NCBI GenBank assembly: GCA_023394875.1
Contig: JAEXAB010000003.1
Location: forward strand, 496,001 to 560,000
Length of the DNA: 64,000 nt
Reading direction: 5' to 3'
Source: Bacillota bacterium
GTDB taxonomy: Bacteria; Bacillota; Clostridia; Christensenellales; DTU072
The translations under genes and the position numbers were made by a program. The notes below the pieces were generated by a model. That model ran no database searches. It saw only the letters and a program-made list of their open reading frames with translations, and was not told the origin of the DNA. This document shows positions 43,498 to 52,184 of the stretch, one piece after another; within the stretch, counting starts at the first letter, position 1, and the number at the start of each line of letters is the position of its first letter.

Positions 43498-43623
43498 TTG
43501 TGCTTAATGTCATAAGTTTAGAAACCAAAGGTTTCACCTACTGATACCTTTGGAAAAAAAACTTTTTTTCTCTACTTTGGTTTTCAACTCTTAACGCTGA
43601 GATAGAGAAATCTGTCATTAAGC

Positions 43624-43667
43624 CAAAAAAAAAGCCCGACTGCGAATACTGTTCACAGTCGGGCTTT
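43624..43667 (-). terminator. Second terminator after the peptide operon
   Basis: A 12-bp stem AAAGCCCGACTG/CAGTCGGGCTTT (43631-43642 with 43656-43667) followed on the minus strand by a run of T. Confidence 0.88.
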
Positions 43668-43713
43668 GGTCCCCAATTTACATCTATTTCACGAAACAGG
43701 ACCCACCTATTTT

Positions 43714-43753
43714 TGCAAAAAAAATACTCTGAGACGTAAGTCAGAGTATTTTT
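43714..43753 (-). terminator. First terminator after the peptide operon
   Basis: AAAATACTCTGA (43721-43732) pairs with TCAGAGTATTTT (43741-43752), with a run of T on the minus strand, 29 bases past the acidic peptide stop. Confidence 0.88.
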
Positions 43754-43781
43754 ATATTATTTGATTAAAACTTCTTAGTCT

Positions 43782-43892
43782 TTAATCATCATCAGAATCA
43801 TCTCCAGAGGATTCTATTATACTGATTGCTTCGTCTGCGGCACTGTCATCCGGATCATCTCCGTGTCCAGGTCCCCAAATATCATCACACAT
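43782..43892 (-). CDS. Acidic 36-residue peptide
   Basis: MCDDIWGPGHGDDPDDSAAD then EAISIIESSGDDSDDD: 14 Asp and Glu residues, one cysteine at position 2. A strong GAGGAGG site precedes it. It lies 20 bases after the AgrD-like gene, ahead of a terminator, so both are on one short RNA. No family is recognised. It could be a partner or a secreted or immunity peptide. Confidence 0.6.
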   Translation of the reverse strand: MCDDIWGPGHGDDPDDSAADEAISIIESSGDDSDDD

Positions 43893-43912
43893 AGTTTTGC
43901 CTCCTCGCCGAT

Positions 43913-44065
43913 TTACTTCTTGTCTTCAACTTTTTTCAAGCCTGCGGGCATTTTGGGTTGATTGTACCACCAAACGCATGCTTGATTCGCCGAGCGCTCT
44001 CCGAGCTTCAACGCAACTGCCGGTATGATACCTTTGACCTTTTCTGTTAATTTCTTCTTTTCCAT
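43913..44065 (-). CDS. agrD: AgrD-like cyclic lactone autoinducer precursor (50 residues)
   Basis: 50 residues. An amphipathic N-terminal helix (MEKKKLTEKVKGIIPAVALK) precedes the signal core SANQACVWWYNQPKMP, with a cysteine followed by aromatic residues, then the QPKxP recognition stretch of AgrD-type precursors and a charged tail. The Cys would form a thiolactone or be processed by an AgrB protease. No agrB gene is in the window. It has a GGAGA site and a LytTR-type promoter in common with an exported protein at 47 kb. Confidence 0.75.
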   Translation of the reverse strand: MEKKKLTEKVKGIIPAVALKLGERSANQACVWWYNQPKMPAGLKKVEDKK

Positions 44066-44190
44066 AATTGTGTCTCCTTTTTATTTTTTTGTGACATCTC
44101 TGTCCTTCCTTAAAGTAACATTCTTCACTATTAATTTTCAATACCACCTGCATATCTGGGCATTATTTCTACGTATTTGGTCAACAGCCT
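44066..44190 (-). promoter_or_regulatory. Copy 1 of duplicated promoter with tandem LytTR-type repeats
   Basis: About 115 bases almost identical to 47794-47915. It contains two direct repeats 21 bases apart: ACCAAATACGTAG (44169-44181) and CCCAGATATGCAG (44148-44160), both read on the minus strand. Spacing of two helical turns is typical of AgrA/VirR-like LytTR regulators. A short uORF starting ATGTCACAAAAA in the leader is kept in both copies. Confidence 0.7.
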
Positions 44191-45194
44191 CATATGTCTC
44201 GCTTGTTAAATTGATACAAAGATATTAGTAATAGAATAAAAGTACAGAGCAGATGTATTATTAGCGTAATTATAAATCTTGTATCAAAACTGCCCACGTG
44301 TAGCTGTAAGCTTAAAAACGGAATATATGATATACTGTTTAACCTTTGAAACGCCGGATTTGAGTAGGCTGCGTTAGTGAATGCAAAACTCATCAATAAT
44401 GCAAGTCCATAAATCACCGCTGCAGATAATGCTGCTATAACTGCATTCTTAAAAAGCGTTCCGATAAAAATCGTAACAGATGATAACACTAGCATTAAAA
44501 CGTAAATTGCTACAGAATAAGACAAATATGCTAATAATGCACTTACCGCTACATATGATCCATTAAATACAATCAATATTTGGGTTGCCGATTGCGTAAG
44601 TCCAAAAACTAGTGCATATAAAAACAATACCACAAAGCCGATAGTCGTTATTCCAAGAAAAACAATGAATTTGCCTATGAATATTTTACGGCGACTAACC
44701 TGAGACGCAATAAGGTTTTTGTATTGTCCGGTATGATATTCAAAAACGAATATATAAACCGCTGCTACGATAGCAATTGCCCAAACAAAAAAAGCCGCTA
44801 TCGTGGAAAAATAAAACATAAAACCGGAAGATTCCGAACCCTTAACTTTTTCAGTCAACAGATCTGCATTTAAATAATCGGATTCTATAGTATTAGTGTC
44901 AATATAAAACTGTAGCCTTTTACAATTATCCTCATAGATGCTTTTCTCTCTTTCGGACAAGCTACTACTATATTTGGATAGAATTTCTTGGTATTCTGAT
45001 ATTTCGTTTTGATATTTTAGCAGCATTACAGCTCTGTCTTGCACAAAATGCTCGTTTACCGGCATAATACTAAAATAGTTTACTGTAGGGAAAACTAAAA
45101 CTACCAACAAAAATACAATAAAAAATATGCATGCGGTTTTGTTGTAGCATAATTTGTGTGTTTCAAAGCTGATCGCCTTTTTTAGCTCGGTCAT
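44190..45194 (-). CDS. ABC-2 type transporter permease
   Basis: 334 residues with six membrane segments: one near the N-terminus (CIFFIVFLLVVLVFPTVNYF), a large outer loop, then five (FFVWAIAIVAAVYIFVF onward). ABC-2 permeases of this kind act in pairs with one ATPase, as in lantibiotic immunity (LanFEG-like) or bacteriocin export. It overlaps the ATPase gene by 4 bases and is the last gene of its operon. Confidence 0.82.
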   Translation of the reverse strand: MTELKKAISFETHKLCYNKTACIFFIVFLLVVLVFPTVNYFSIMPVNEHFVQDRAVMLLKYQNEISEYQEILSKYSSSLSEREKSIYEDNCKRLQFYIDTNTIESDYLNADLLTEKVKGSESSGFMFYFSTIAAFFVWAIAIVAAVYIFVFEYHTGQYKNLIASQVSRRKIFIGKFIVFLGITTIGFVVLFLYALVFGLTQSATQILIVFNGSYVAVSALLAYLSYSVAIYVLMLVLSSVTIFIGTLFKNAVIAALSAAVIYGLALLMSFAFTNAAYSNPAFQRLNSISYIPFLSLQLHVGSFDTRFIITLIIHLLCTFILLLISLYQFNKRDI

Positions 45195-45886
45195 TGAGCT
45201 TCTCCCGTTGCCACGACAAGAGACAAAAATATTTTCGTTAAATCTTTACTTCTGATATCTTCATCTTTATAAATCACCTTTCCGTGATCGAGAAGGACTG
45301 CACAATCGCTAATACTCTGTATATCAGGAATCGTGTGTCCCGAAACAAGTATAGTACAGCCCTTTTGAGCAAGTTCACTGATTAACTCTTGAAAAAGGTG
45401 TACACTTACGGGATCTATTCCATTAAACGGTTCATCCAACACAATTAGTTTTGGCTTGTTCAATATAGCATAAGCGAAATACAAACGTTGTTTCATGCCT
45501 AATGAATATTTTTTTACCGCTATGTCCTTTTGTGATATTAAGCCCACCAAACTCAATGCCTCGTCTATCTGCGCTGCAGAAATATCATCATATAAAAAAG
45601 ATAAGGCTACAAGATTCTGTTTCCCGGTAAGTTCTCTATAGAAGCAAGGAGTTTCTATCATAAAACCGATATTTCCATCTTTATTATCAACAATCCTTTT
45701 TCCGTCAAACTCGACAAAACCGCTATCGGCAAATGCCAAGTTGCAGATTATTTTCATAAGAGTACTCTTTCCTGCTCCGTTTAATCCTAATAATGCACAA
45801 ATCTTCCCATCGGGAATAGAAAAAGACACTTTGTTCAATATCTGTTTTTCTCCATATTTTTTGCTTAATTCATTAATTTTCAACAT
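45191..45886 (-). CDS. ABC transporter ATP-binding protein
   Basis: 231 residues. Walker A is GLNGAGKST, the signature is KYSLGMKQRL (a SLGMK variant of LSGGQ), Walker B is LIVLDEPFNG, and the switch His is in VSGHTIPD. It resembles BcrA/LanF type immunity ATPases. It lies between two permease genes with 1-base and overlapping junctions, so the three form one transporter. Confidence 0.92.
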   Translation of the reverse strand: MLKINELSKKYGEKQILNKVSFSIPDGKICALLGLNGAGKSTLMKIICNLAFADSGFVEFDGKRIVDNKDGNIGFMIETPCFYRELTGKQNLVALSFLYDDISAAQIDEALSLVGLISQKDIAVKKYSLGMKQRLYFAYAILNKPKLIVLDEPFNGIDPVSVHLFQELISELAQKGCTILVSGHTIPDIQSISDCAVLLDHGKVIYKDEDIRSKDLTKIFLSLVVATGEAQ

Positions 45887-45887
45887 C

Positions 45888-46940
45888 TTAACCTCTCAAA
45901 TCCTGCCTAGATATTTTTTTCGTATAAATCAAAGTACTGGCAATGCTAAGTGCAATTACAAATATAGACGTTAGTATAATAGTTAACCAACCATTTGTAA
46001 AAAAGCTAAAGATATCAAGTACACTATATAATTCACCATAACGTAGAAACGCCATAGGAATTATTCTAAAGATTATTAAATCGTCAATACCTATTACTAT
46101 ATTTACCAAATAATAAATTAATTGCGAAATCCCAAAAGTTAAAACAGGGGCTATTATCGACAAAAAACGATTCTTAATTAGTATAAAGAAACTCATTATG
46201 CAAGACCAAAAAGCCATCGACATTGCCAATGATAAAACCTTTGGAAAGAAAATAGAAACGAAAGCACTTTGAGCGTAATATCCTTTAGAGTTATACAACA
46301 ACATTTTTGCAGAACTATCACTAAGTCCGGCTATCATAGGACATAAAATAGAGAGCATAAATATTATAGTAATCAATATAAATAAAAATACTGATTTCCC
46401 GGTAAAGACAGCCCGCCGTCCGACAGGCGAAGCAATCTGATTCTTTATAGTCCCATTTACATAATCTGAATTAACCACATAAAATGTTGTAAATATAGCA
46501 AGAAGGGGTAGCACGACACCTAATATATTTAATATTTCTATCATAATATAACTGCCACGATGCTGTAGATCAAACAATTGTTCATGGTGTCCCAAATATT
46601 CCGATTCAAAAGTTCCGGTTGTCAACAAATAATCGTAATACTTATATTGCTGTTCATAATCAACGTTGGGGTCAATAATGGTTCCGGCGGGAAGACTACT
46701 ATTTTCGCCATTGATGAAGGACAAAGTGTTCTCATAAAACATACGTTGTTGAATATATAAAGCAGTTTCGTCTTCTTTTTCCGTGTCTGATAACGCACCT
46801 CGTTTCGGTAACGGAAAACTGTATGCATAAACAACCGTTATACTAAGAAAAATAATGAAAAACACAAAAAAAGCAACCACAATATATCTGTGCTTGATTA
46901 TCTTATATGTCTCAAACTTTAATGCCTTTTTTAATTTCAT
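45888..46940 (-). CDS. ABC-2 type transporter permease
   Basis: 350 residues, six membrane segments, with KIIKHRYIVVAFFVFFIIFL first, then an outer loop of about 100 residues and a second membrane group (ILNILGVVLPLLAIFTTFYV). It is a diverged relative of the 44190 permease (shared opening KKALKFETYKIIK / KKAISFETHKLCY). It is the first of the three transporter genes. Confidence 0.82.
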   Translation of the reverse strand: MKLKKALKFETYKIIKHRYIVVAFFVFFIIFLSITVVYAYSFPLPKRGALSDTEKEDETALYIQQRMFYENTLSFINGENSSLPAGTIIDPNVDYEQQYKYYDYLLTTGTFESEYLGHHEQLFDLQHRGSYIMIEILNILGVVLPLLAIFTTFYVVNSDYVNGTIKNQIASPVGRRAVFTGKSVFLFILITIIFMLSILCPMIAGLSDSSAKMLLYNSKGYYAQSAFVSIFFPKVLSLAMSMAFWSCIMSFFILIKNRFLSIIAPVLTFGISQLIYYLVNIVIGIDDLIIFRIIPMAFLRYGELYSVLDIFSFFTNGWLTIILTSIFVIALSIASTLIYTKKISRQDLRG

Positions 46941-46960
46941 ATTTTAATTATACCTTAGAA

Positions 46961-46997
46961 GAAACGATGATACAAGTCTACCACATATCATCGTTTC
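46961..46997 (-). terminator. Hairpin between exported protein and transporter genes
   Basis: GAAACGATGATA (46961-46972) pairs with TATCATCGTTTC (46986-46997). Only a weak T-rich tail follows on the minus strand, so it may let part of the transcription read through into the transporter genes. Confidence 0.6.
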
Positions 46998-47019
46998 GAT
47001 TTCGTTAGTTTGGATTACG

Positions 47020-47793
47020 TTATGCAATATTAAACCTATAGATACCTGCTATATAATAATGGATATCTCTGTCCAACATAAATCTTCCTTTTTCATTAAG
47101 TTCATATATTACGGCTATCTGAACGTTTGTTTGTGAAAACGACAGCGATGTGGAGCCATTAAGGTTTGTAAATGACCAAGCACCCCAAGTGGTTCCATTT
47201 GTTTGTCTATACAGTATTTTACCCGTACCAACAGTGGTCGTAGAGTTAACATAAAAGCCAGAGGTTAAGCTATTTAGTTTAGAATTATCATTATAAAATA
47301 CACACGTTCCACGCGGATCTTGTATGTATGAAAACTGAACAGTGGTGGCCCCATTAGCATTAATATTATTGGGTTGATCAAGACCACTGACAGGTTCTAA
47401 TCTGTAAGACGCACCAGTGGAATCTGTGCCTGTAACAGAATAGCACTCTTCATTGATATAGCCTCCAAAAGCATGAACTCCACTACCAAGATAATAAGTT
47501 ACTTCTTGATCTGTATATGAGACTCCGGAAAAATTCTTATTCTTTGTCCAACCTAATCTAGGCTGAAAAGTAAACCATCGAGGCTGCACTTGTATATCCC
47601 CGAATGAATTTACATTGTAATTAGTTTGCACCGTATTTGCTGCATTAGAAAGATCGGACGTACTGTCATCTGTTGCCGCGTAGGCAACAGCATTTTGTCC
47701 TGCTCCACAAAATACAAACGTAACCATACAAACCAATGCCATTATTGCGACTATAGCACTAATCATAAACTTCCTCGTTAATCTTGTTTCCAT
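47020..47793 (-). CDS. Exported protein under LytTR-type promoter
   Basis: 257 residues. A long signal peptide (FMISAIVAIMALVCMVTFVF) is likely cleaved after AVAYAA. The mature part is about 215 residues, rich in Tyr, Trp, Asn and Ser (QPRWFTFQPRLGW; GTGKILYRQTNGTTWGAWSF). No family recognised. It is directly ahead of a two-permease ABC transporter and under the same promoter type as the AgrD-like gene, so it may be a bacteriocin-like or quorum-controlled exported effector. The start METRLTRK is chosen for its GGAG site. Confidence 0.7.
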   Translation of the reverse strand: METRLTRKFMISAIVAIMALVCMVTFVFCGAGQNAVAYAATDDSTSDLSNAANTVQTNYNVNSFGDIQVQPRWFTFQPRLGWTKNKNFSGVSYTDQEVTYYLGSGVHAFGGYINEECYSVTGTDSTGASYRLEPVSGLDQPNNINANGATTVQFSYIQDPRGTCVFYNDNSKLNSLTSGFYVNSTTTVGTGKILYRQTNGTTWGAWSFTNLNGSTSLSFSQTNVQIAVIYELNEKGRFMLDRDIHYYIAGIYRFNIA

Positions 47794-47915
47794 TTTGCAT
47801 ATCTCCTTTTTATTTTTTGTGACATCTCTGTCCAACACTAAGGTAACATTCTTCACTATTATTTTTCAATACCATCTGCGGATCTGGGCATTATTTCTAC
47901 GTATATGGTCAAAAT
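47794..47915 (-). promoter_or_regulatory. Copy 2 of duplicated promoter with tandem LytTR-type repeats
   Basis: It matches copy 1 at 44.1 kb over about 115 bases. Repeats on the minus strand: ACCATATACGTAG (47897-47909) and CCCAGATCCGCAG (47876-47888), again 21 bases apart. The leader keeps GTGAAGAATGTTAC and GGACAGAGATGTCAC. Confidence 0.7.
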
Positions 47916-47949
47916 AAAAGCCTGGTTCTTTTACCATGGCTTTTATTTT
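47911..47949 (-). terminator. Terminator of the MacB-type ABC gene
   Basis: AAAATAAAAGCC (47911-47922) pairs with GGCTTTTATTTT (47938-47949), with further TGGT/ACCA pairing inside. Confidence 0.8.
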
Positions 47950-47954
47950 ACGAA

Positions 47955-50474
47955 CTATTTTTTATTGTTTCCTCGTATCACCATCATAGGCGTTTGCATA
48001 TAGAGCCTTATTAGTGGAAGGCATATGGAAATCAGCACTGCCATTAACGTAAATACAAACATTAGCCCTATCGCCAGTGGCTTTATCGCAAAAAAGACCA
48101 AATTAGGATTTATATCCCCAATAAATGTTGAATTAATGCTTGCCATCACACCATAGCTAACAGGTATCGAAAGCAAAAATGCCAAAAGTGTGATCAATAA
48201 AACTTGCACTCCAAAGATAGATAATATATCTCCGTTTTTTGCACCTAATGCCTTGAGAACACCTATTTTATAGCTATACTTTTTTATCGTAAGCGTGGCA
48301 TAGAAGAACAAGCCAAGTGCAGTAACACAAATAAGTATAATCATTATGGTCTGCGCAAAATCTTTGACTTTTATTAAATAATAATCTGCATCTCTTATTA
48401 GTAATCCGTAAGACGTATAATCCGTGTAACTCTCAAAATAGTAATCTGGGTTAGCTGCATAGAATTCATTGTTATGCGTTTGGTATATAAATTTGCTTAA
48501 CACTTGTTTGTTTACATCCCAATCAGGTCCCAATGACAAGTAAAACTGTCTAAAAGTTGCATTGCTCATGTATAGATCATCCGCATTGGGAGTGTACCAA
48601 TATAAAATATTATCATTCAAATCATTGTCAACAACACCAATTACTTTATAAGCAAAACCACTCAAATAGTTCCTTTCAAAGCTAAAATCGAAATAGTCTT
48701 TTATACCAGTAGCTGAATATGTACCAAGAAATTCTGTTGCAACATTTTCATCTATACTGGTTATATCAACATTCATTATTTGAGCCACGGTTTGCTTGTC
48801 AACAACTACCCCCCTTTCTTCAATATAGTTATCTATTGTTGATATAAAATCAATATCATTCAGCCCTAAATACTTTAACTTCTTTATATTTGTATCCGCA
48901 ACTATCGCTCCGGTCTGATCAATGAAGTAGGTTTTATAGACCGAACTATATTCTTGTTCTTCTACCAAAGAATATATCGAATCGGGAGTACAGAATATTA
49001 TCTGCAAGCTTGTCAAGTAAGTTTCCTCAAAATCGTGTTTGTTATTGTCGTTCTTGAGATATGAGTATAATTCATAATCACTGGCAACAATGCCTGCAAT
49101 CCTTAATACTAATCCCGTATCAGTATCAACTAATGTTTGTCCAACTACGTCAGCGATTTCTCCTGCGCATACACCATAATATAATAAACTATTGGCCATA
49201 TAATCGTATATCAAAATGTCATTGGTTTCTTTGGGAATAGAACCAAACTTTATTCTCATATTAAACTTAGAAAAATCCGGAATGCTCACAGCTTCTCTGA
49301 AGCAACGTGCTTCATACGAAAATGAAGTTCTATCCGTATATATATAATTATTCGTAAAGTCTTGAAGATTCTTATTGAAAAAGTATGATTTGTAAAAATC
49401 TGCTTTGCCTTCAGTTAATCGGGTTAAATATTCCAAATCATCGATAGATGCCTTTTCGTAAAATAATACCGGACCATTTTTAGTATAATATACTTTATTG
49501 ACGGCATCATACTCTTCTCTTGGATAATCAATATATTTTGTTATTTGTATTAGTCCTTGATTATTCTGCTTTAAGGTATTGACTAAAGCATCTTGCTGAT
49601 CATATCTGGCCAAAGACGAAAATATAGTTGTCAAAGCTATAGTAGCAATTAACAATAGCATCACAAACAAATTACCGATAATCGATTTTTTGAGATTATC
49701 ACCTATCATCTTCAACGTATCTCTAATAGAAATACCACCATAATTTTTCGATAGTTGTAACACCTTCGGTTCTAAAACGGCAGTTGCAGCGGCAAACAAT
49801 TTATCCTCTATAATTTTCCCGTCTGACAACACAATCAATCTGTCTGCGTATTGGTCAGCAAAATCTTTATCATGTGTAACAACAATTACCAAACGTTCTC
49901 TAGCTATTTCTTTTAATAATTCAAAAATTTCTGAAGATGTCTTACTGTCAAGATTTCCGGTTGGTTCATCGCATAACACAATTTTGCTATCCTTAGCAAT
50001 TGCTCTTGCAATTGCTACTCGTTGCTGTTGTCCACCGCTTAATGAATTTATTTTTCTATCAGCTAACTCATCAAGCCTCACCAGTCTTAAAGCTTCTTCT
50101 GCTTTTTTTCCCACATCACTCTTATTCTTTCCTTGCAACCGACAAGCAATTTTTATGTTTTCGATAACGGTATAATCGTTGAGTAAATTATATTCTTGAA
50201 AAATTAAACTAATATCATTATTTCTATATAAGTCAAAATCTGATTCTTTAAAAGAATCCATATTGATTCCATTATAAATAATGCTTCCCTTCGACTGTTT
50301 ATCAATACCGCCTAAAATATTCAATAACGTTGTTTTTCCGCTTCCACTTTTGCCAACAATAGCAATCAGCCCTTTTTCATCAAAACTCAAGTCTATACCA
50401 TCAAGAGCAACTACTTTTATCTTTTCTTTTTTGTTGATATCAAATGTTTTAGAAACATTTTTTAGCTCAATCAT
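47955..50474 (-). CDS. ABC transporter, fused ATPase and FtsX/MacB-like permease
   Basis: About 839 residues. The N-terminal ATPase (1-230) has GKSGSGKTTLLNI, LSGGQQQRVAIARAI and IVLCDEPTGNLD. The permease has one membrane segment near residue 275 (NLFVMLLLIATIALTTIFSS), a 400-residue outer domain, and three C-terminal segments (IMIILICVTALGLFFYATLT onward). MacB/BceAB-like proteins use this shape for peptide efflux or resistance. It lies downstream of agrA, agrC' and the protease. Confidence 0.88.
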   Translation of the reverse strand: MIELKNVSKTFDINKKEKIKVVALDGIDLSFDEKGLIAIVGKSGSGKTTLLNILGGIDKQSKGSIIYNGINMDSFKESDFDLYRNNDISLIFQEYNLLNDYTVIENIKIACRLQGKNKSDVGKKAEEALRLVRLDELADRKINSLSGGQQQRVAIARAIAKDSKIVLCDEPTGNLDSKTSSEIFELLKEIARERLVIVVTHDKDFADQYADRLIVLSDGKIIEDKLFAAATAVLEPKVLQLSKNYGGISIRDTLKMIGDNLKKSIIGNLFVMLLLIATIALTTIFSSLARYDQQDALVNTLKQNNQGLIQITKYIDYPREEYDAVNKVYYTKNGPVLFYEKASIDDLEYLTRLTEGKADFYKSYFFNKNLQDFTNNYIYTDRTSFSYEARCFREAVSIPDFSKFNMRIKFGSIPKETNDILIYDYMANSLLYYGVCAGEIADVVGQTLVDTDTGLVLRIAGIVASDYELYSYLKNDNNKHDFEETYLTSLQIIFCTPDSIYSLVEEQEYSSVYKTYFIDQTGAIVADTNIKKLKYLGLNDIDFISTIDNYIEERGVVVDKQTVAQIMNVDITSIDENVATEFLGTYSATGIKDYFDFSFERNYLSGFAYKVIGVVDNDLNDNILYWYTPNADDLYMSNATFRQFYLSLGPDWDVNKQVLSKFIYQTHNNEFYAANPDYYFESYTDYTSYGLLIRDADYYLIKVKDFAQTIMIILICVTALGLFFYATLTIKKYSYKIGVLKALGAKNGDILSIFGVQVLLITLLAFLLSIPVSYGVMASINSTFIGDINPNLVFFAIKPLAIGLMFVFTLMAVLISICLPLIRLYMQTPMMVIRGNNKK

Positions 50475-50493
50475 ATATTCTCCTTTCTTTAAA

Positions 50494-50523
50494 ACAAATG
50501 CGAGGAGTAAACCTCGCATTTGT
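50494..50523 (-). terminator. Hairpin between protease and ABC gene
   Basis: ACAAATGCGAGG (50494-50505) pairs fully with CCTCGCATTTGT (50512-50523). The minus-strand tail is TTTTAAAG, so it is a weak or regulated terminator. Confidence 0.65.
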
Positions 50524-50539
50524 TCAAAGGTTATTTAAC

Positions 50540-51112
50540 TTATTCGCCATAATACCATGTAATGTTGTATCTATCAAATTCCGTATAATCATCTATTTGA
50601 TATTTGTCTTCGTTCGGATGCGGTGTGATCATAACCGTCCAACCTTTCATTATGTCGGCTTCTATGTGACCTAATCCAAAGGTATGCCCCATTTCATGTA
50701 AGGCCGTATGCTTTTTATAGGCAAAGTTTTTGCTATCCAAATGATCTGTAGAATATGTGATAGTCGAACCTGTTACTGCGCCATTAGTACTATTAACAGT
50801 ACTCGAATTAACAGCATTTGCATCTGGATGTCCGGATACGGTTCCAGTCTTTGCAAATTTATAAGAACCCGATGAAGATGCTGTATTAACGGTAACCACA
50901 CTTGTTAATGTATTGGCTTTAGATATAGCATACTCTGAAATGGTTCGATAATCTCCAGATACTGACGTAGGAATATAATAGCTTATAGTTCCATTCTCCA
51001 AATGTCTTGTATAGCCGTTAGTTGTATTATAAGCCTTCCCTCTTCCATAATTGTCTACCGCCTGCTCTTTTTGCTTTTGGGATGGATTACATGCACTTAA
51101 CGTTACCGCCAA
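50540..51112 (-). pseudogene. Zinc metalloprotease (matrixin-like), start lost by deletion
   Basis: 190 residues from a TTG, but the true N-terminus is missing. The zinc motif HEMGHTFGLGH is intact, as is a downstream Met-turn candidate (DIMKGWTVMI). LAVTLSACNP looks like the end of a lipoprotein signal with its lipobox; upstream in the same frame only VVL and a few more residues remain before a stop. The join falls inside the adjacent agrC-like gene. Without a complete signal the protein would not be exported. Confidence 0.65.
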
Positions 51113-51375
51113 GAGAACAACACTTTCAGTAAAGTCGTATCATAAATAAACGATAATGCAAAGACAGCTATTAGTATTCTTAAGAACAGGAATATTTCCG
51201 ACTCAACAAACAAGCAACAAAGTGAAGCGACTATAAGATAGCCTGAGTATATAAGAGCAAGCCATTTCTTTTCAACTCTTGGCGCTGCAAACATGTTGAA
51301 AAAGCTGGATATGATTACTGTTTCCAGTAACACACCGAACACATCAATTACTGCCTTCAGAATATTCATAATCAC
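51103..51375 (-). pseudogene. Truncated AgrC-like sensor kinase (membrane part only)
   Basis: 90 residues with three membrane segments (LKAVIDVFGVLLETVIISSF; ALIYSGYLIVASLCCLFV; LRILIAVFALSFIYDTTLLK) like the first half of an AgrC-type receptor. The rest of the sensor and the whole kinase are missing: the frame ends where a metalloprotease gene begins in another frame. It overlaps agrA by 4 bases. It could also be a complete short membrane protein, but the AgrC resemblance favours truncation. Confidence 0.6.
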
Positions 51376-52088
51376 CCCTTCGTTATGTATTTACTAAACT
51401 CCGCTAGGACCTCTCTCCTCTTGTGTTTACTCATATATACCGTCATCCTGTTTTTCAACAGAACGTCTGTAGCGTTAATTGTCTTTATATACTTCATGTT
51501 TACGATAAAGCTCTGATGTATGCTAACAAAGCCACTCAAACACAAAACCTCTTCATAATCTGACAGTTTCCCGATACATTCATATCTTCTAGCTTTTGTG
51601 TGTATGAATAGATGCCTATTATATGCCTCAACATAATAAATGTCTTTATACTCAACAACAGTTTTTACTCCTTGCCAAGTTATTAGAAATTCTTTATGAA
51701 GTTCTTTATAGGTATCTAATGCTCTAGCATAATCGCTGAAAAAATCACTTTTCGAAATTGGTTTTGCAATTAGTTGAAATGCACCGACTCTAAATGTTTC
51801 TGGTGCATATTTAGTATGACTTGTGATGAAAATGATGATAAGATTGTTGTATTTTAGCTGTAATTTTCGAATTGTGTCTATCCCGTTTAATTCGTCCATC
51901 TCGATATCCATAAAAATAATATCAAGTGGCTTTGGAGTGTCTCCTGAATAAAACATTAATAAAGCCTCGCCAGAACTAAAGGCATTTATCTGAACGTCAG
52001 CTAACCCATTTTGAATATTGAATTCTTCTATGTATGATTTTACGTTATCATGGATAGTCGTATCATCATCACAAATGGCGACATACAT
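51372..52088 (-). CDS. LytTR family response regulator (AgrA/VirR-like)
   Basis: 238 residues. The receiver domain has CDDDTTIHDN, phosphorylation Asp in IIFMDIEMDELNG, ITSHTKYAPET and KPIS. The LytTR DNA-binding domain runs from about residue 140 (YKDIYYVEAYNRHLFIHTKA, SFVSIHQSFIVNMKYIK-type). It is probably the regulator acting on the two promoters with 21-base direct repeats at 44.1 and 47.9 kb. The nearby kinase gene is broken, so the signal input is uncertain. Confidence 0.88.
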   Translation of the reverse strand: MYVAICDDDTTIHDNVKSYIEEFNIQNGLADVQINAFSSGEALLMFYSGDTPKPLDIIFMDIEMDELNGIDTIRKLQLKYNNLIIIFITSHTKYAPETFRVGAFQLIAKPISKSDFFSDYARALDTYKELHKEFLITWQGVKTVVEYKDIYYVEAYNRHLFIHTKARRYECIGKLSDYEEVLCLSGFVSIHQSFIVNMKYIKTINATDVLLKNRMTVYMSKHKRREVLAEFSKYITKG

Positions 52089-52184
52089 GTTTTAATTCTC
52101 CCTTTATATATTTTAATTATACTATTTTATAATAATTAAGTCAATCTTAGGCCGCAGAAGATGTCAAACAAATTAACTTTTAAA

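Larger units (their letters stand above)
43059..43622. other. Gene-free stretch with repeats
   Basis: No gene is supported. It holds three copies of a YCAATAAGTCCYTTT motif, a 30-base sequence repeated near 53.9 kb, and an inverted repeat CCAAAGGT/ACCTTTGG near 43.53 kb. These features look like the ends or control region of a mobile element. Confidence 0.5.

Noticed and set aside
43926..44153. 75-codon minus-strand frame over the AgrD-like gene
   Set aside because: It is another frame of the same DNA; the AgrD-like frame has the better ribosome site and a recognisable motif.
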